Shown here piece after piece: positions 1 to 8,416 of a stretch of 64,000 nt of DNA. The DNA is from Nocardia sp. SYP-A9097. GTDB taxonomy: Bacteria > Actinomycetota > Actinomycetes > Mycobacteriales > Mycobacteriaceae. The notes under the pieces are model-generated. The model was not told the origin of the DNA, did no database searches, and worked only from the letters and a program-made list of their open reading frames with translations. The stretch is from assembly GCF_009649815.1 (NCBI RefSeq), contig NZ_WJIC01000010.1:124001-188000 (forward strand), read 5' to 3'. A program made the translations under genes and the position numbers. The first letter of the stretch is position 1; every line of letters begins with the position of its first letter.

Positions 1-92
1 GGATTGGCCCAGGAGGCCAGCATTCCCGCCCCGCCCGCGACCATGGCCTTGGCCATGAAGTCGCGCCTGTTGATGCCGTCGAACACACCCAT
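1..92 (-). CDS. Tat-exported protein, N-terminal fragment (phospholipase C-like signal)
   Basis: Only the first 30 codons lie in the window; the gene runs off the left edge. The ATG at 92 is preceded by a GAGG-type ribosome site. The peptide carries a twin-arginine motif (NRRDFM) at residues 8-13, followed by an Ala/Gly-rich hydrophobic stretch (AMVAGGAGMLASWA), so the product should be exported folded through the Tat pathway. The ending of this signal resembles the signal peptides I recall for mycobacterial phospholipases C (RRxF...A-rich...SWA). That enzyme assignment is inference from the signal peptide alone; another Tat substrate is possible. Confidence 0.55.
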   Translation of the reverse strand, partial: MGVFDGINRRDFMAKAMVAGGAGMLASWAN

Positions 93-332
93 ACCTCGGT
101 TGCGCCTTCCATGAGAACGGAATTCGGGTCGAAAACGTCAGCGCGCCGAATCATGTCAGCTCTCATTCCGGCGACGCCCGGACACCGTATACGCAATTGC
201 CCTCGGGTTCACGCAGGGGCTCGACCGCGCGCACCTCGGGATGCGGCTCATGGCCTCCGAGAATAGCGAAAGTCCCCGAGCCCATAGGGACTCGGGGACT
301 TACGACTATCGCGTTACCGCGTCAGTAGCGAA
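93..332. other. Intergenic gap holding the rpsA terminator
   Basis: No convincing gene is seen. The short plus-strand frame from 241 to 468 is Ser/Asp/Glu-rich and overlaps the 3' end of rpsA, so it is treated as a shadow. The only structure is the perfect hairpin at 271-300. Confidence 0.6.
271..300 (-). terminator. Terminator of rpsA
   Basis: A perfect 10-bp inverted repeat (AGTCCCCGAG / CTCGGGGACT) with a 10-nt loop lies 33 nt downstream of the rpsA stop. On the minus strand it is followed by TTTCGC, a short U tract typical of high-GC terminators. Confidence 0.7.
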
Positions 333-1814
333 TCAGGCGTTGCCCGACAGCTTCTCACGCAGCGCGGCCAGCTGCGCATCGCTCGCGAGCGAGCCACCAG
401 CGGACTCGGTCGACGAGGAGGACGAGGACGACGAAGCGGCAGCCTGCGAACCGGTCTCCGAGGAGTAGTTCTGCGGTCCGCCATTGGCGGCCTCAGCGGC
501 AGCGTCAGCGGCCATCTTCTCCATCTGAGTGGTGTGCATCTTGTGGCGACGCTCGGCCTCGGCGTACCGGCCTTCCCACTCTTCCCGGACCTTGTCCGAA
601 CCCTCGAGCCATTCGTTGGTCTCGGGATCGAAGCCCTCGGGGAAGATGTAGTTGCCCTGGTCGTCGTAGCTGTCCGCCATGCCGTACTTGGACGGATCGA
701 ACTCGGCGTTGTAGTCCTCGTTCGCCTGCTTCAGCGACAGCGAGATACGACGACGCTCGAGGTCGATGTCGATGACCTTGACCATCGCGTCGTCGCCGAC
801 GGCGACAACCTGGTCCGGGACCTCGACGTGGCGCTCGGCCAGCTCGGAGATGTGCACCAGGCCCTCGATGCCCTCTTCGACGCGCACGAAGGCACCGAAG
901 GGAACCAGCTTGGTGACCTTGCCCGGGACGATCTGTCCGATCGCGTGGGTCCGGGCGAACTGACGCCACGGGTCTTCCTGAGTCGCCTTGAGCGACAGCG
1001 AAACCCGCTCGCGGTCCAGGTCGACGTCGAGAACCTCGACGGTGACCTCGTTGCCGACCTCGACAACCTCGGACGGGTGATCGATGTGCTTCCAGGACAG
1101 CTCGGAGACGTGCACCAGGCCGTCGACGCCACCCAGGTCCACGAAGGCACCGAAGTTGACGATGGAGGACACGACGCCCTTGCGGACCTGGCCCTTCTGC
1201 AGCTGGTGCAGGAACTCGGAGCGGACCTCGGACTGGGTCTGCTCCAGCCAAGCGCGACGCGACAGCACCACGTTGTTGCGGTTCTTGTCGAGCTCGATGA
1301 TCTTGGCCTCGATCTCCTTGCCGACGTACGGCTGGAGGTCGCGGACACGACGCATCTCGACGAGCGAGGCGGGAAGGAAGCCACGGAGACCGATGTCGAG
1401 GATCAGGCCGCCCTTGACGACCTCGATGACGGTGCCCTTGACGGCCTCGTCCTTCTCCTTGAGCTCCTCGATCGTGCCCCAAGCCCGCTCGTACTGCGCG
1501 CGCTTCTTCGACAGGATCAGGCGGCCTTCCTTGTCCTCCTTGGTGAGAACGAGGGCCTCGACCTCATCGCCCACGGAAACGACCTCATTCGGGTCGACAT
1601 CGTGCTTGATGGAGAGTTCGCGGGAGGGGATGACGCCTTCGGTCTTGTAACCGATGTCGAGAAGGACCTCGTCACGGTCGACCTTGACGATGGTGCCTTC
1701 GACGATATCGCCGTCGTTGAAGTACTTGATCGTCTTGTCGATAGCGGCGAGGAAGTCCTCGGCAGAGCCAATGTCGTTAATGGCTACCTGCGGCGAGGTC
1801 ACAGTAGTGGGCAT
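333..1814 (-). CDS. rpsA: 30S ribosomal protein S1
   Basis: Ribosomal protein S1 binds mRNA on the 30S subunit. The 493-residue product contains four S1 (OB-fold) repeats, roughly residues 33-105, 120-190, 205-275 and 290-365, each with the V..G..V.....GA/GFV pattern. A low-complexity Ser/Ala-rich tail ends in the conserved SDAQLAALREKL stretch. The sequence is almost identical to mycobacterial RpsA as I remember it. The start at 1814 (MPTTVTSPQV) matches the family N-terminus; upstream in-frame ATGs at 1856 and 1958 would add residues not seen in homologues. In mycobacteria polA sits directly upstream of rpsA; here about 16 kb of accessory genes separates them. Confidence 0.97.
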   Translation of the reverse strand: MPTTVTSPQVAINDIGSAEDFLAAIDKTIKYFNDGDIVEGTIVKVDRDEVLLDIGYKTEGVIPSRELSIKHDVDPNEVVSVGDEVEALVLTKEDKEGRLILSKKRAQYERAWGTIEELKEKDEAVKGTVIEVVKGGLILDIGLRGFLPASLVEMRRVRDLQPYVGKEIEAKIIELDKNRNNVVLSRRAWLEQTQSEVRSEFLHQLQKGQVRKGVVSSIVNFGAFVDLGGVDGLVHVSELSWKHIDHPSEVVEVGNEVTVEVLDVDLDRERVSLSLKATQEDPWRQFARTHAIGQIVPGKVTKLVPFGAFVRVEEGIEGLVHISELAERHVEVPDQVVAVGDDAMVKVIDIDLERRRISLSLKQANEDYNAEFDPSKYGMADSYDDQGNYIFPEGFDPETNEWLEGSDKVREEWEGRYAEAERRHKMHTTQMEKMAADAAAEAANGGPQNYSSETGSQAAASSSSSSSSTESAGGSLASDAQLAALREKLSGNA

Positions 1815-2109
1815 ATGTGAGGTTGCTCCGGACGGATTGTGGTCGGTAGTGGACATGTGGGCTTTCGGTATCGCTGCGAACACACAGCTGATGGAACTAA
1901 CGTTGGTCATGCGACAGCACATCGCTGTGGCGGAGCACAACGCTGCCCTGAAAAGCATGCGGACTCACAGCACGATTGTCTGCTCTGCTCGCCCCCGTGA
2001 GTTTCCCCAGAGAATCGAGTACAGAAGACACTCGCGGGAAACAGCGTACGCGAGGTCTGTTGTACCAAGCAAACACGGGTCCCCCGGCGCGAGTCGATAG
2101 GGTTACGTA

Positions 2110-2982
2110 ATGGCTGAAGATCTCCCCGCGCCCCCAGATGATACCCGGCATGCCGAGGCGAATTCGCTGCTCGGAACGGTGGGAGTGGCGCGCACCAAGA
2201 TTGACTCCACCGCGAGCGAAAGAGCCAGCCGCCGTTGGTGGGACGCGGACGCCGCCGCCTACCACGAGACGCATGCCGATTTCCTCGGCGTGGATTCGGC
2301 TGCGGGCGAGTTCATCTGGTGTCCCGAGGGACTGCACGAGGGTGACTGGCGGCTGCTCGGCGACATTGTGGACAAGCACATTCTGGAGATCGGCTGCGGT
2401 TCCGCGCCGTGCTCACGCTGGCTCGCCGCGCACGGTGCCCATCCGGTCGGGCTCGACATCTCGCGGCAGATGCTGGAGCGCGGGCTGACCGCCATGGCCG
2501 CGGGCGGGCCGCGGGTGCCGCTGATCCAGGCGGGCGCGGAGGCATTGCCGTTCGCGGACGCGAGTTTCGATATCGCGTGTTCGGCCTTCGGCGGGGTGCC
2601 GTTCGTGGCCGACTCCGGCCAGGTGATGAGTGAGGTCGCGCGGGTGCTGAAGCCCGGCGGGCGCTGGGTGTTCTCCGTCAACCACCCCATGCGCTGGATC
2701 TTCCCGGACGATCCGGGACCCGAGGGCTTGCGCGCGGCCATCCCGTATTTCGACCGCACCCCGTATGTGGAGCTGGACGCCGATGGCGAGCCCACCTATG
2801 TGGAACACCACCGCACCATCGGCGACCGGGTCCGCGAAATCGTCGCGGCCGGGCTGACTTTGGTCGACATCATCGAACCCGAATGGCCGGAATGGCTGGA
2901 ACGCGAATGGGGCCAGTGGAGTCCGCTGCGCGGTGAAATCTTCCCCGGCACAGCCATTTTCGTCACCGAGAAGCCGCGCTGA
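2110..2982 (+). CDS. Class I SAM-dependent methyltransferase
   Basis: The 290-residue protein has a Methyltransf_11-type Rossmann domain. Motif I (ILEIGCGSAP) is near residue 91, the acidic loop GLDISRQML near 115 and motif IV-VI (EALPFADASFDIACSAFG) near 145-160. Substrate cannot be inferred. It diverges from rpsA across about 300 bp, which must contain promoters for both genes. The N-terminal 35 residues are poorly conserved-looking and the start could lie further in. The kinase gene follows 61 bp downstream on the same strand, so co-transcription is possible. Confidence 0.85.
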   Translation: MAEDLPAPPDDTRHAEANSLLGTVGVARTKIDSTASERASRRWWDADAAAYHETHADFLGVDSAAGEFIWCPEGLHEGDWRLLGDIVDKHILEIGCGSAPCSRWLAAHGAHPVGLDISRQMLERGLTAMAAGGPRVPLIQAGAEALPFADASFDIACSAFGGVPFVADSGQVMSEVARVLKPGGRWVFSVNHPMRWIFPDDPGPEGLRAAIPYFDRTPYVELDADGEPTYVEHHRTIGDRVREIVAAGLTLVDIIEPEWPEWLEREWGQWSPLRGEIFPGTAIFVTEKPR

Positions 2983-3043
2983 GGCCGCCTCGAGGCCGGT
3001 CCGGGACTGCCGCGCCGGGCTCGGGTGTGGTAGGCGTAACCAG

Positions 3044-4621
3044 GTGGAGGAAAGTCCGTTCGGCCGCTATCGACTCCTCGGGCTGCTCGGCGAAGGGGGC
3101 ATGGGGCGGGTCTATCGCGCCTTCGACACCGAGACCGAGCGGGTCGTGGCGCTCAAGGTGCTGCCGCCACAATTCGCGCATGATCCGGTGTACCGGGAGC
3201 GATTCCGGCGCGAGGCGCAGGCGGCGGCGCGGCTGACCGAACCGCACATCATTCCCATTCACGGGTACGGGGAGATCGACGGGCGACTGTTCCTGGATAT
3301 GCGTCTCGTCGAGGGAATCGACCTGGCCACCGTGCTGAGCGATACCGGGCGGCTCGCGCCCATGCGGGCCGTCGAGACGCTGGCGCAGATCGCCGCGGCG
3401 CTCGACGCCGCGCATCGCGCCGGGCTGGTGCACCGGGATGTGAAGCCGTCCAACATACTCACCACCTCGGACGGGTTCGCGTATCTGATCGATTTCGGAA
3501 TTGCCCGGGGCGACAAGGACTCCGATCTGACCACCGTCGGCGCGGCCATCGGCACCTTCGCGTACATGGCACCCGAACGGCTCGCCAATGACGACTACGA
3601 CGGGCGCGCGGATGTCTACTCGCTGGCCTGCGTGCTCTACGAATGCCTCGCGGGGTCGAAACCGTTCCCGGGCAACAGCGTTGAGCGGCAGATCGCGGCA
3701 CATCTGTCCGTGCCGCCGCCGCGCCCATCGGTGAGCACGGCGGGAATCGCCTCCGCTTTCGACGAGGTCGTCGCGCGCGGAATGGCCAAGGCTCCCGACG
3801 ATCGCTATCCGACGGCAGGAGCACTGATCGAAGCGGCTCGAATTGCCGCCCACAGCAGACCGCGACCGCCGGCCCGCGGGTCCGACGCAGGGTCGGCGGA
3901 TCCGAATACCGCTGCCACGCAGATCAATCCACTCTCGCCGGCACAGAACCGTCCGGACACCGCGCCCGCCGCGACGGCCGATACCCAGTTCATCCGGCCG
4001 GGTACGCCGGATCCCCAATTGATCCGGCGCACCGCGCCGGATCCCGCCAAGCGTTCCTTGAGCGCGCTGGTCTGGGCGGCCGCGTCCGCCATGGCGTTGC
4101 TCATCGCGATCGGTGTGGTGGTGGTTCCGATCCTGCGCCAGAGCGATACATCGTCGAATTCGGGCACCGCGCCGGGTTCCCACGCCACCGGTCCCGCGCC
4201 CACCGGCACCCTGGCCGTTACGAGCCCGACGACCATCACGGGTCCGAGTGCGACCGCCGGTCCGACCACCACCGTAAGTCCCACGACCACTTCGGCTCCC
4301 GTCGACGAGGCGACCCGCTCTGCCGACTTCGTGCGGGAGCACTATGGGCTGCTGCCGAGGAATCCGGCGGCCGCGTGGGCAAGACTGACCTCGCGCTACC
4401 AGAGCTATATCGGCGGCTACGACGCCTACCGATCCTTCTGGGGCACAGTCGATTCCGTCACCGTGTGGGATGTGGAGGCGGACCCGGGCTCGTTGACCGT
4501 CACCTACCGCCTCTCGTTCCATTACAACGACGGCAAACCGATCGCCACCGAACAGCGCCGCGCACAACTGGTCCGCAATGGCGCCGGCTACCTGATCGAC
4601 AGTGCCGAACTCATCTCGTGA
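3044..4621 (+). CDS. Membrane Ser/Thr protein kinase with extracellular NTF2-like sensor domain
   Basis: This is a PknB/PknF-type (Hanks) kinase. From the proposed GTG start at 3044 (525 aa) the glycine loop GEGGMG, the ATP lysine in VALKVLPP, the catalytic HRDVKPSN and the metal-binding DFG are all present in a domain spanning about residues 7-265. A Pro/Thr-rich juxtamembrane linker follows, then one transmembrane helix (about 339-362), a Thr/Ser/Pro-rich extracellular spacer and a C-terminal domain of about 105 residues (ADFVREHYGLLP...). That last domain resembles the small alpha+beta sensor domains at the ends of actinobacterial kinases. The ATG at 2933 would overlap the upstream methyltransferase gene and adds non-homologous residues. 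Ligand and substrates are unknown. Confidence 0.88.
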   Translation: MEESPFGRYRLLGLLGEGGMGRVYRAFDTETERVVALKVLPPQFAHDPVYRERFRREAQAAARLTEPHIIPIHGYGEIDGRLFLDMRLVEGIDLATVLSDTGRLAPMRAVETLAQIAAALDAAHRAGLVHRDVKPSNILTTSDGFAYLIDFGIARGDKDSDLTTVGAAIGTFAYMAPERLANDDYDGRADVYSLACVLYECLAGSKPFPGNSVERQIAAHLSVPPPRPSVSTAGIASAFDEVVARGMAKAPDDRYPTAGALIEAARIAAHSRPRPPARGSDAGSADPNTAATQINPLSPAQNRPDTAPAATADTQFIRPGTPDPQLIRRTAPDPAKRSLSALVWAAASAMALLIAIGVVVVPILRQSDTSSNSGTAPGSHATGPAPTGTLAVTSPTTITGPSATAGPTTTVSPTTTSAPVDEATRSADFVREHYGLLPRNPAAAWARLTSRYQSYIGGYDAYRSFWGTVDSVTVWDVEADPGSLTVTYRLSFHYNDGKPIATEQRRAQLVRNGAGYLIDSAELIS

Positions 4622-4792
4622 CGCTGGGCGCGGAGCGTGGCTCGACGGTTCGATTCGGCTCTCCCCCGGCGCGAATGTTGAAGGACGCGGGCGGTTTTCC
4701 GACGCATTGCAACCAGCGCTCGGCCTGGGACGCCGGTTGCCGCTTCGACTACGAGCACCCGGAATACCCTGGCCGCCGATCGTTACGACGCC

Positions 4793-4822
4793 GCGCCCGC
4801 ACCGCGAAGGCGGTGCGGGCGC
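4793..4822. terminator. Bidirectional terminator between kinase and RHH genes
   Basis: Perfect 13-bp stem with a GAAG tetraloop, lying between two convergent genes (kinase stop 4621, RHH stop 4835). The 200-bp gap shows nothing else convincing. Confidence 0.7.
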
Positions 4823-4834
4823 AGCGGGTCGAGG

Positions 4835-4999
4835 TTATTTCGGTTCTCGCCCAGCCTGTTTGAGGGCCAGGCGTAGTGCGTACTCGATCTGGGCGTTGAT
4901 GCTGCGCAGGTCGTCGGCGGCCCATTTGGCGATGGCGTCGTGGACGGTGGGGTCCAGCCGCAGCAGTACTCGCTTCGGCTCGCGTTTGGCCGCCGACAT
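4835..4999 (-). CDS. Small ribbon-helix-helix (Arc/HicB-like) protein
   Basis: A 54-residue basic protein. An N-terminal strand (KRVLLRLDPTVHDAI) is followed by two helices, the second starting DLRSINAQIEYALRLAL; this is the classic ribbon-helix-helix pattern, with the RSxNAQIE motif of Arc/CopG-like repressors and antitoxins. The start ATG shares one base with the stop codon of the SPFH gene (TGATG), so the two are translationally coupled. No toxin-like gene is adjacent. It probably binds DNA as a dimer, and the palindrome upstream of the SPFH gene is an obvious candidate autoregulatory site (inference). Confidence 0.85.
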   Translation of the reverse strand: MSAAKREPKRVLLRLDPTVHDAIAKWAADDLRSINAQIEYALRLALKQAGREPK

Positions 5000-5883
5000 C
5001 AGCTGTACAGGGTGCCGGTATTGACGACGGGCTGGGCGGCGCGGTCACCACACAGGACCACCAGCAGATTCGAGACCATTGCCGCTTTACGCTCCTCGTC
5101 GAGTTCGACCATGCCCTGTTCGGCGAGGCGTTCCAGGGCCAGGCCGACCATGCCGACCGCGCCCTCGACGATACGGGTGCGGGCCGCGACGATCTGCGAG
5201 GCCTGCTGGCGAACGAGCATGGACTGGGCGATCTCCGGGGCGTAGGCGAGGTGGGTGATGCGCGCCTCGATCACCTCGATACCGGCCAGCGCGGTGCGTT
5301 CGCGCAGTTCGGTGGTGAGCTCCTCGGCGACCGTCGCGCCGTCGCGCAGGCTGATCCGGGTGCTGTCGTCGTGCGCGTCGTAAGGGTGCGTGGTGGCCAG
5401 GTGCCGGACAGCGGCCTCGGACTGGGTCTCCACGTACTGCTCGTAATCGTCGACCGCGAACGCGGCCTTGAAGCTGTCGATCACGCGGTACACGACCACG
5501 CACGCGATCTCGACCGGATTCCCGTCCGCCTCATTGACTTTCAGCTTCTGGGTCTCGAAGTTCCTGACCCGCAACGAGATTCCGCGGCGGCTACTGAACG
5601 GGGTCACCCAGTGGAACCCGGCCTCGCTCACCGAGCCGATATAGCGGCCGAAGAACTGAACCACCTTGGCCTGGTTGGGATTCACCACCACGAAACCGGT
5701 GAGGATCACCACCGCCGCGATCACGCCCAGGATCAGCAGCGCGGCACCGGCCGGAGATCCACCCCCGTCACCGTTCTGCGCATTGCCGATAATCCCGATC
5801 GCGACCGCGACCAGAACCCCGAGCAGTACGAACACCCCCAGCATCAGAAACCCGTTCACGCGGAACGCCCGACGCATTTCCAT
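4999..5883 (-). CDS. SPFH/Band 7 (prohibitin-like) membrane protein
   Basis: The 294-residue protein has two hydrophobic N-terminal segments (about residues 10-33 and 45-68), then a Band 7/PHB domain (about 68-240: VVNPNQAKVVQFFGRYIG... through EVIEARITHLAYAPEIAQ). The membrane-proximal VxPNxAxV motif and the downstream A-Q-x-M-L-x-R-Q-Q-A coiled region are typical of SPFH scaffolds, which organise membrane microdomains or chaperone proteases. An AGGAG site lies 5 nt before the ATG at 5883. No NfeD-like partner or protease is adjacent; the only partner is the coupled ribbon-helix-helix gene. Upstream is a 24-bp near-perfect palindrome. Confidence 0.88.
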   Translation of the reverse strand: MEMRRAFRVNGFLMLGVFVLLGVLVAVAIGIIGNAQNGDGGGSPAGAALLILGVIAAVVILTGFVVVNPNQAKVVQFFGRYIGSVSEAGFHWVTPFSSRRGISLRVRNFETQKLKVNEADGNPVEIACVVVYRVIDSFKAAFAVDDYEQYVETQSEAAVRHLATTHPYDAHDDSTRISLRDGATVAEELTTELRERTALAGIEVIEARITHLAYAPEIAQSMLVRQQASQIVAARTRIVEGAVGMVGLALERLAEQGMVELDEERKAAMVSNLLVVLCGDRAAQPVVNTGTLYS

Positions 5884-5896
5884 GACATTCTCCTAG

Positions 5897-5920
5897 TATC
5901 GAAGTGATATCACTACGATA
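5897..5920 (-). promoter_or_regulatory. 24-bp palindromic operator upstream of the SPFH-RHH operon
   Basis: A palindrome with the perfect core AGTGATATCACT (5903-5914) and outer arms TATCG/CGATA; 11 of 12 base pairs match. It sits between the SPFH ribosome site and the divergent TetR gene. Short two-fold sites like this are typical targets of ribbon-helix-helix dimers, so the small second gene of the operon is the likeliest ligand (inference). Confidence 0.6.
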
Positions 5921-5974
5921 GCGCGTAACCAGGTCCGCGCCAAGCACGATCGGGCAATGGTTTGCGAAAATATG

Positions 5975-5986
5975 TAGATCGGTCTA
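5975..5986 (+). promoter_or_regulatory. Operator O1 of the TetR regulator (TAGATCGGTCTA)
   Basis: This imperfect palindrome lies 12 nt before the TetR start codon. The exact reverse complement, TAGACCGATCTA, occurs at 6604-6615 in front of the fusion gene. Both are preceded by the same ATATG, so the two sites are very probably bound by the same regulator. Confidence 0.75.
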
Positions 5987-5997
5987 GTTTTGGCGGC

Positions 5998-6555
5998 ATG
6001 GGACAGAAGGGCGCCGAGACGCGGGACCGACTACTGGACGCGACACAGGAGTTGATGGAGACCGCCGGATACCTCGGCGCCGGGCTCAATCAGGTGGTTG
6101 CGGTCAGCGGCGCACCCCGCGGCTCGCTCTACTTCCACTTCCCCGGCGGCAAGGACGAATTGGTCGGCGCGTCGATCCGGCGGGCCGGCCAGGCCATCGG
6201 CGACAGCTTGGGCGGCCTGGCCGAATCCCAGCCATCGGCAACGGAATTCGTCGACGGCGTGCTGCGGTTCCTCGGCGATCGACTGGAGGAGTCGGGGTGG
6301 CGCAAAGGGTGTCCGGTGGCGACCGTCGCATTGGAGACCGCCGCCACCAATGACCCACTGCAACAAGCATGTTCGGAGGTCTACACCGCCTGGGAGGCGG
6401 CCCTGCGCACACAACTGGCAGACCGCCCGAATGCCGAAGATCTCGCCGTCACCATCCTCGCCCTGGTGGAGGGTGCGCTGCTGCTCGCCCGCGCACACCG
6501 GAGCAGGGAGCCGCTGACTCGCATCGCCCGCCAGGTCGGCGTCCTGTTGAGCTGA
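5998..6555 (+). CDS. TetR/AcrR-family transcriptional regulator
   Basis: A 185-residue repressor. The N-terminal helix-turn-helix covers about residues 5-55 (TRDRLLDATQELM...GAPRGSLYFHFPGGKDEL), and the C-terminal helical domain has the WRKGCPVA and LLLARAHRSREPL signatures of the LmrA/YxaF-like TetR group. The start at 5998 matches the family; an upstream in-frame start at 5962 would overlap operator O1. It is probably autoregulated through O1 and controls the downstream fusion enzyme through O2. A terminator at 6560-6581 separates the two transcripts. Confidence 0.9.
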   Translation: MGQKGAETRDRLLDATQELMETAGYLGAGLNQVVAVSGAPRGSLYFHFPGGKDELVGASIRRAGQAIGDSLGGLAESQPSATEFVDGVLRFLGDRLEESGWRKGCPVATVALETAATNDPLQQACSEVYTAWEAALRTQLADRPNAEDLAVTILALVEGALLLARAHRSREPLTRIARQVGVLLS

Positions 6556-6559
6556 TATC

Positions 6560-6581
6560 GGCCCGCCACGATCGGCGGGCC
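6560..6581 (+). terminator. Terminator after the TetR gene
   Basis: An 8-bp stem (GGCCCGCC / GGCGGGCC) followed by TGCTTTT, immediately after the TetR stop codon. Confidence 0.7.
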
Positions 6582-6603
6582 TGCTTTTCGACCACAGAAT
6601 ATG

Positions 6604-6615
6604 TAGACCGATCTA
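6604..6615 (+). promoter_or_regulatory. Operator O2 of the TetR regulator (TAGACCGATCTA)
   Basis: This is the exact reverse complement of O1, lying 13 nt before the ATG of the fusion gene at 6629. Confidence 0.75.
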
Positions 6616-6628
6616 TTAAGGACTCCTC

Positions 6629-8326
6629 ATGGACGCAATCGTGTTCGGCGCCACCGGTTTTCTGGGCCGCTCCCTCGTCGCCGAACTGCTCGGTCGCGGG
6701 CAGCGGGTGACGGCCGCCGTCCGCACCGACACCCTCACCCCGTGGCTGATCACCCAGGGCGTCGATACCGGCGGTCTGGAAATCGTCACCGCCGACATCA
6801 CCCGACCGCTCTCGGGACTGCCGCGGGCGCGCGATGTCTACAACACCGCCGGGCGGTACGCCTTCGGCCTGAGTAACGAGGAGGCGCGCGCGACCAATGT
6901 GACCGGGGCACTGAACGTACTCGACTGGGCCGCAACACTTCCCGAGCTACGGCGACTCGTGCACATCAGCGGATACCGGGTAAGCGCGCCCGAGGGGGTG
7001 CCCGACTATGCCGGACTCGGCGCGTACGAGGCGTCGAAGTTCGAGGGCGATCTCGCATTGCGCAAGCGGGCCGATGACTTACGGGTGCCGCTGACCATCG
7101 CCAATCCCAGCGCCGTGATCGGGCCGGGGCAGCACATCGGCCTGTCCGAGCTGGTACGGGACCTGTGGAATGGGCGGCTCCCCGCGCTGCCCGGCGGACC
7201 GGACACCTTCGTACCGATCACGACGATCGACTACATGGTGCGATTTCTCGCCGAGATCCCCACATCGCCTGCGGGCGAACATCATTGGATCCTCGACGAC
7301 AGCACGCCACTGCTGCCCGAGCTGATCGGAACGATCGCCGAGCACCTGGGTGTGCGGGCGCCACGACGGCACATCCCCGTCGGGCTGCTACGGCGGCTAC
7401 CGCGCAAGTTGACCGGAGCGGATCCCGAGACGCTGTCGTTCCTGTCCACCGACCGCTACCCGACCGCCTCCGCCCGCGCCCTCGCCGCGAACGCCGGGCT
7501 GGAGATGCCGCCCGCCGCCGATGCCCTGCGCGCCTGGGCCGATAACCTGGTGGCCGAACGTTTCGGCGCGGCATCGCCCTGGTCGAGCCCGTACGGTTTC
7601 CACGAGGTGGCGGGCAGCCGCACCTGGGTGACCGGCGAGCGGGAGCGCCCCGAACACGTTCTGCTGCACGGATTGCCGATGAATGCCGACCTGTGGGCGC
7701 CACTCGCCGAGCACCTGCCGGGCCCGATCCTGGCCCCCGATCTCCCGGGCCTGGGTCGTTCGGCGGCGACCACCGAATCGCTCGATGTTTGGCTGGCCGA
7801 TCTCATGCGCCCGGTGCGGACCCGCCCGGTACTGGTCGCGCACTCGGCGGCCTGCGGGCCCGCGCTGCGCTTCGCCGTCGATCATCCGGACCGCGTCGGC
7901 AAGCTGGTCCTGATTTCCCCGGCCTTCCTGCAGCCGCCCACCGCACGGCTCAGCCGATCGAACCTGGCCGCGCCGATGCTGCGCCGCATGTCCGCCGACC
8001 GACTGGCTCGGGCGCTCGGCATCCCCGAGGATGCGGCGGTGCGGAGCGCGGCGGCGGATCTGCACCGTCCCGGAGTAGCCCGCCGGGTGGTCGCGGCCTT
8101 GCGCAACGATGTCGGCGAGCGGGCGCGCTCCCGGGCGTTGCTGGACCGGCTGCGCATCCCGGTGCAGATCATCGTGGGCGCGGCCGACCCGCTCAGCACC
8201 GCTGTAGATCACCCGGTAGCCGAGATCGCCGGGGCCGGGCACTACCCCCAGCTGACGCATCCCGCCGAGGTCGCGAACCACCTCCTCGCAGCGTCCACCC
8301 CGATCGGCCGAAAGCTCAGGGGCTGA
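6629..8326 (+). CDS. Fused NAD(P)-dependent epimerase/dehydrogenase and alpha/beta hydrolase
   Basis: A 565-residue two-enzyme fusion. Residues 1 to about 310 form an extended SDR/epimerase domain: the Rossmann motif is GATGFLG at residues 7-13, the catalytic YEASK at about 133, and a C-terminal substrate lobe follows. Residues from about 320 to 560 form an alpha/beta hydrolase: oxyanion HG near 344, nucleophile elbow AHSAACG near 401, acid in GAADPL and base in GAGHYP near the end. Both active sites look intact. Only SDR-type or only hydrolase-type proteins are usual, so the fusion suggests two consecutive steps on one lipophilic or ester substrate (inference). Expression is likely controlled by the upstream TetR through O2. 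Confidence 0.87.
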   Translation: MDAIVFGATGFLGRSLVAELLGRGQRVTAAVRTDTLTPWLITQGVDTGGLEIVTADITRPLSGLPRARDVYNTAGRYAFGLSNEEARATNVTGALNVLDWAATLPELRRLVHISGYRVSAPEGVPDYAGLGAYEASKFEGDLALRKRADDLRVPLTIANPSAVIGPGQHIGLSELVRDLWNGRLPALPGGPDTFVPITTIDYMVRFLAEIPTSPAGEHHWILDDSTPLLPELIGTIAEHLGVRAPRRHIPVGLLRRLPRKLTGADPETLSFLSTDRYPTASARALAANAGLEMPPAADALRAWADNLVAERFGAASPWSSPYGFHEVAGSRTWVTGERERPEHVLLHGLPMNADLWAPLAEHLPGPILAPDLPGLGRSAATTESLDVWLADLMRPVRTRPVLVAHSAACGPALRFAVDHPDRVGKLVLISPAFLQPPTARLSRSNLAAPMLRRMSADRLARALGIPEDAAVRSAAADLHRPGVARRVVAALRNDVGERARSRALLDRLRIPVQIIVGAADPLSTAVDHPVAEIAGAGHYPQLTHPAEVANHLLAASTPIGRKLRG

Positions 8327-8416
8327 GCCGAATTCGGACGGCAGCGGGGGCTGACGGACTCACCCACCGCGCTGTTCGACTTACCGAGAATGAAGTCGTG
8401 ATGTCGTCGACCAACC

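Noticed and set aside
534..1820. Long plus-strand frame of 428 codons opposite rpsA
   Set aside because: It is the antisense shadow of a highly conserved ribosomal gene; its product is Leu/Val/Asp-rich without any domain.
4835..4999. RHH protein as the antitoxin of a toxin-antitoxin pair
   Set aside because: The coupled partner is an SPFH membrane protein, and no toxin-like small gene is adjacent.
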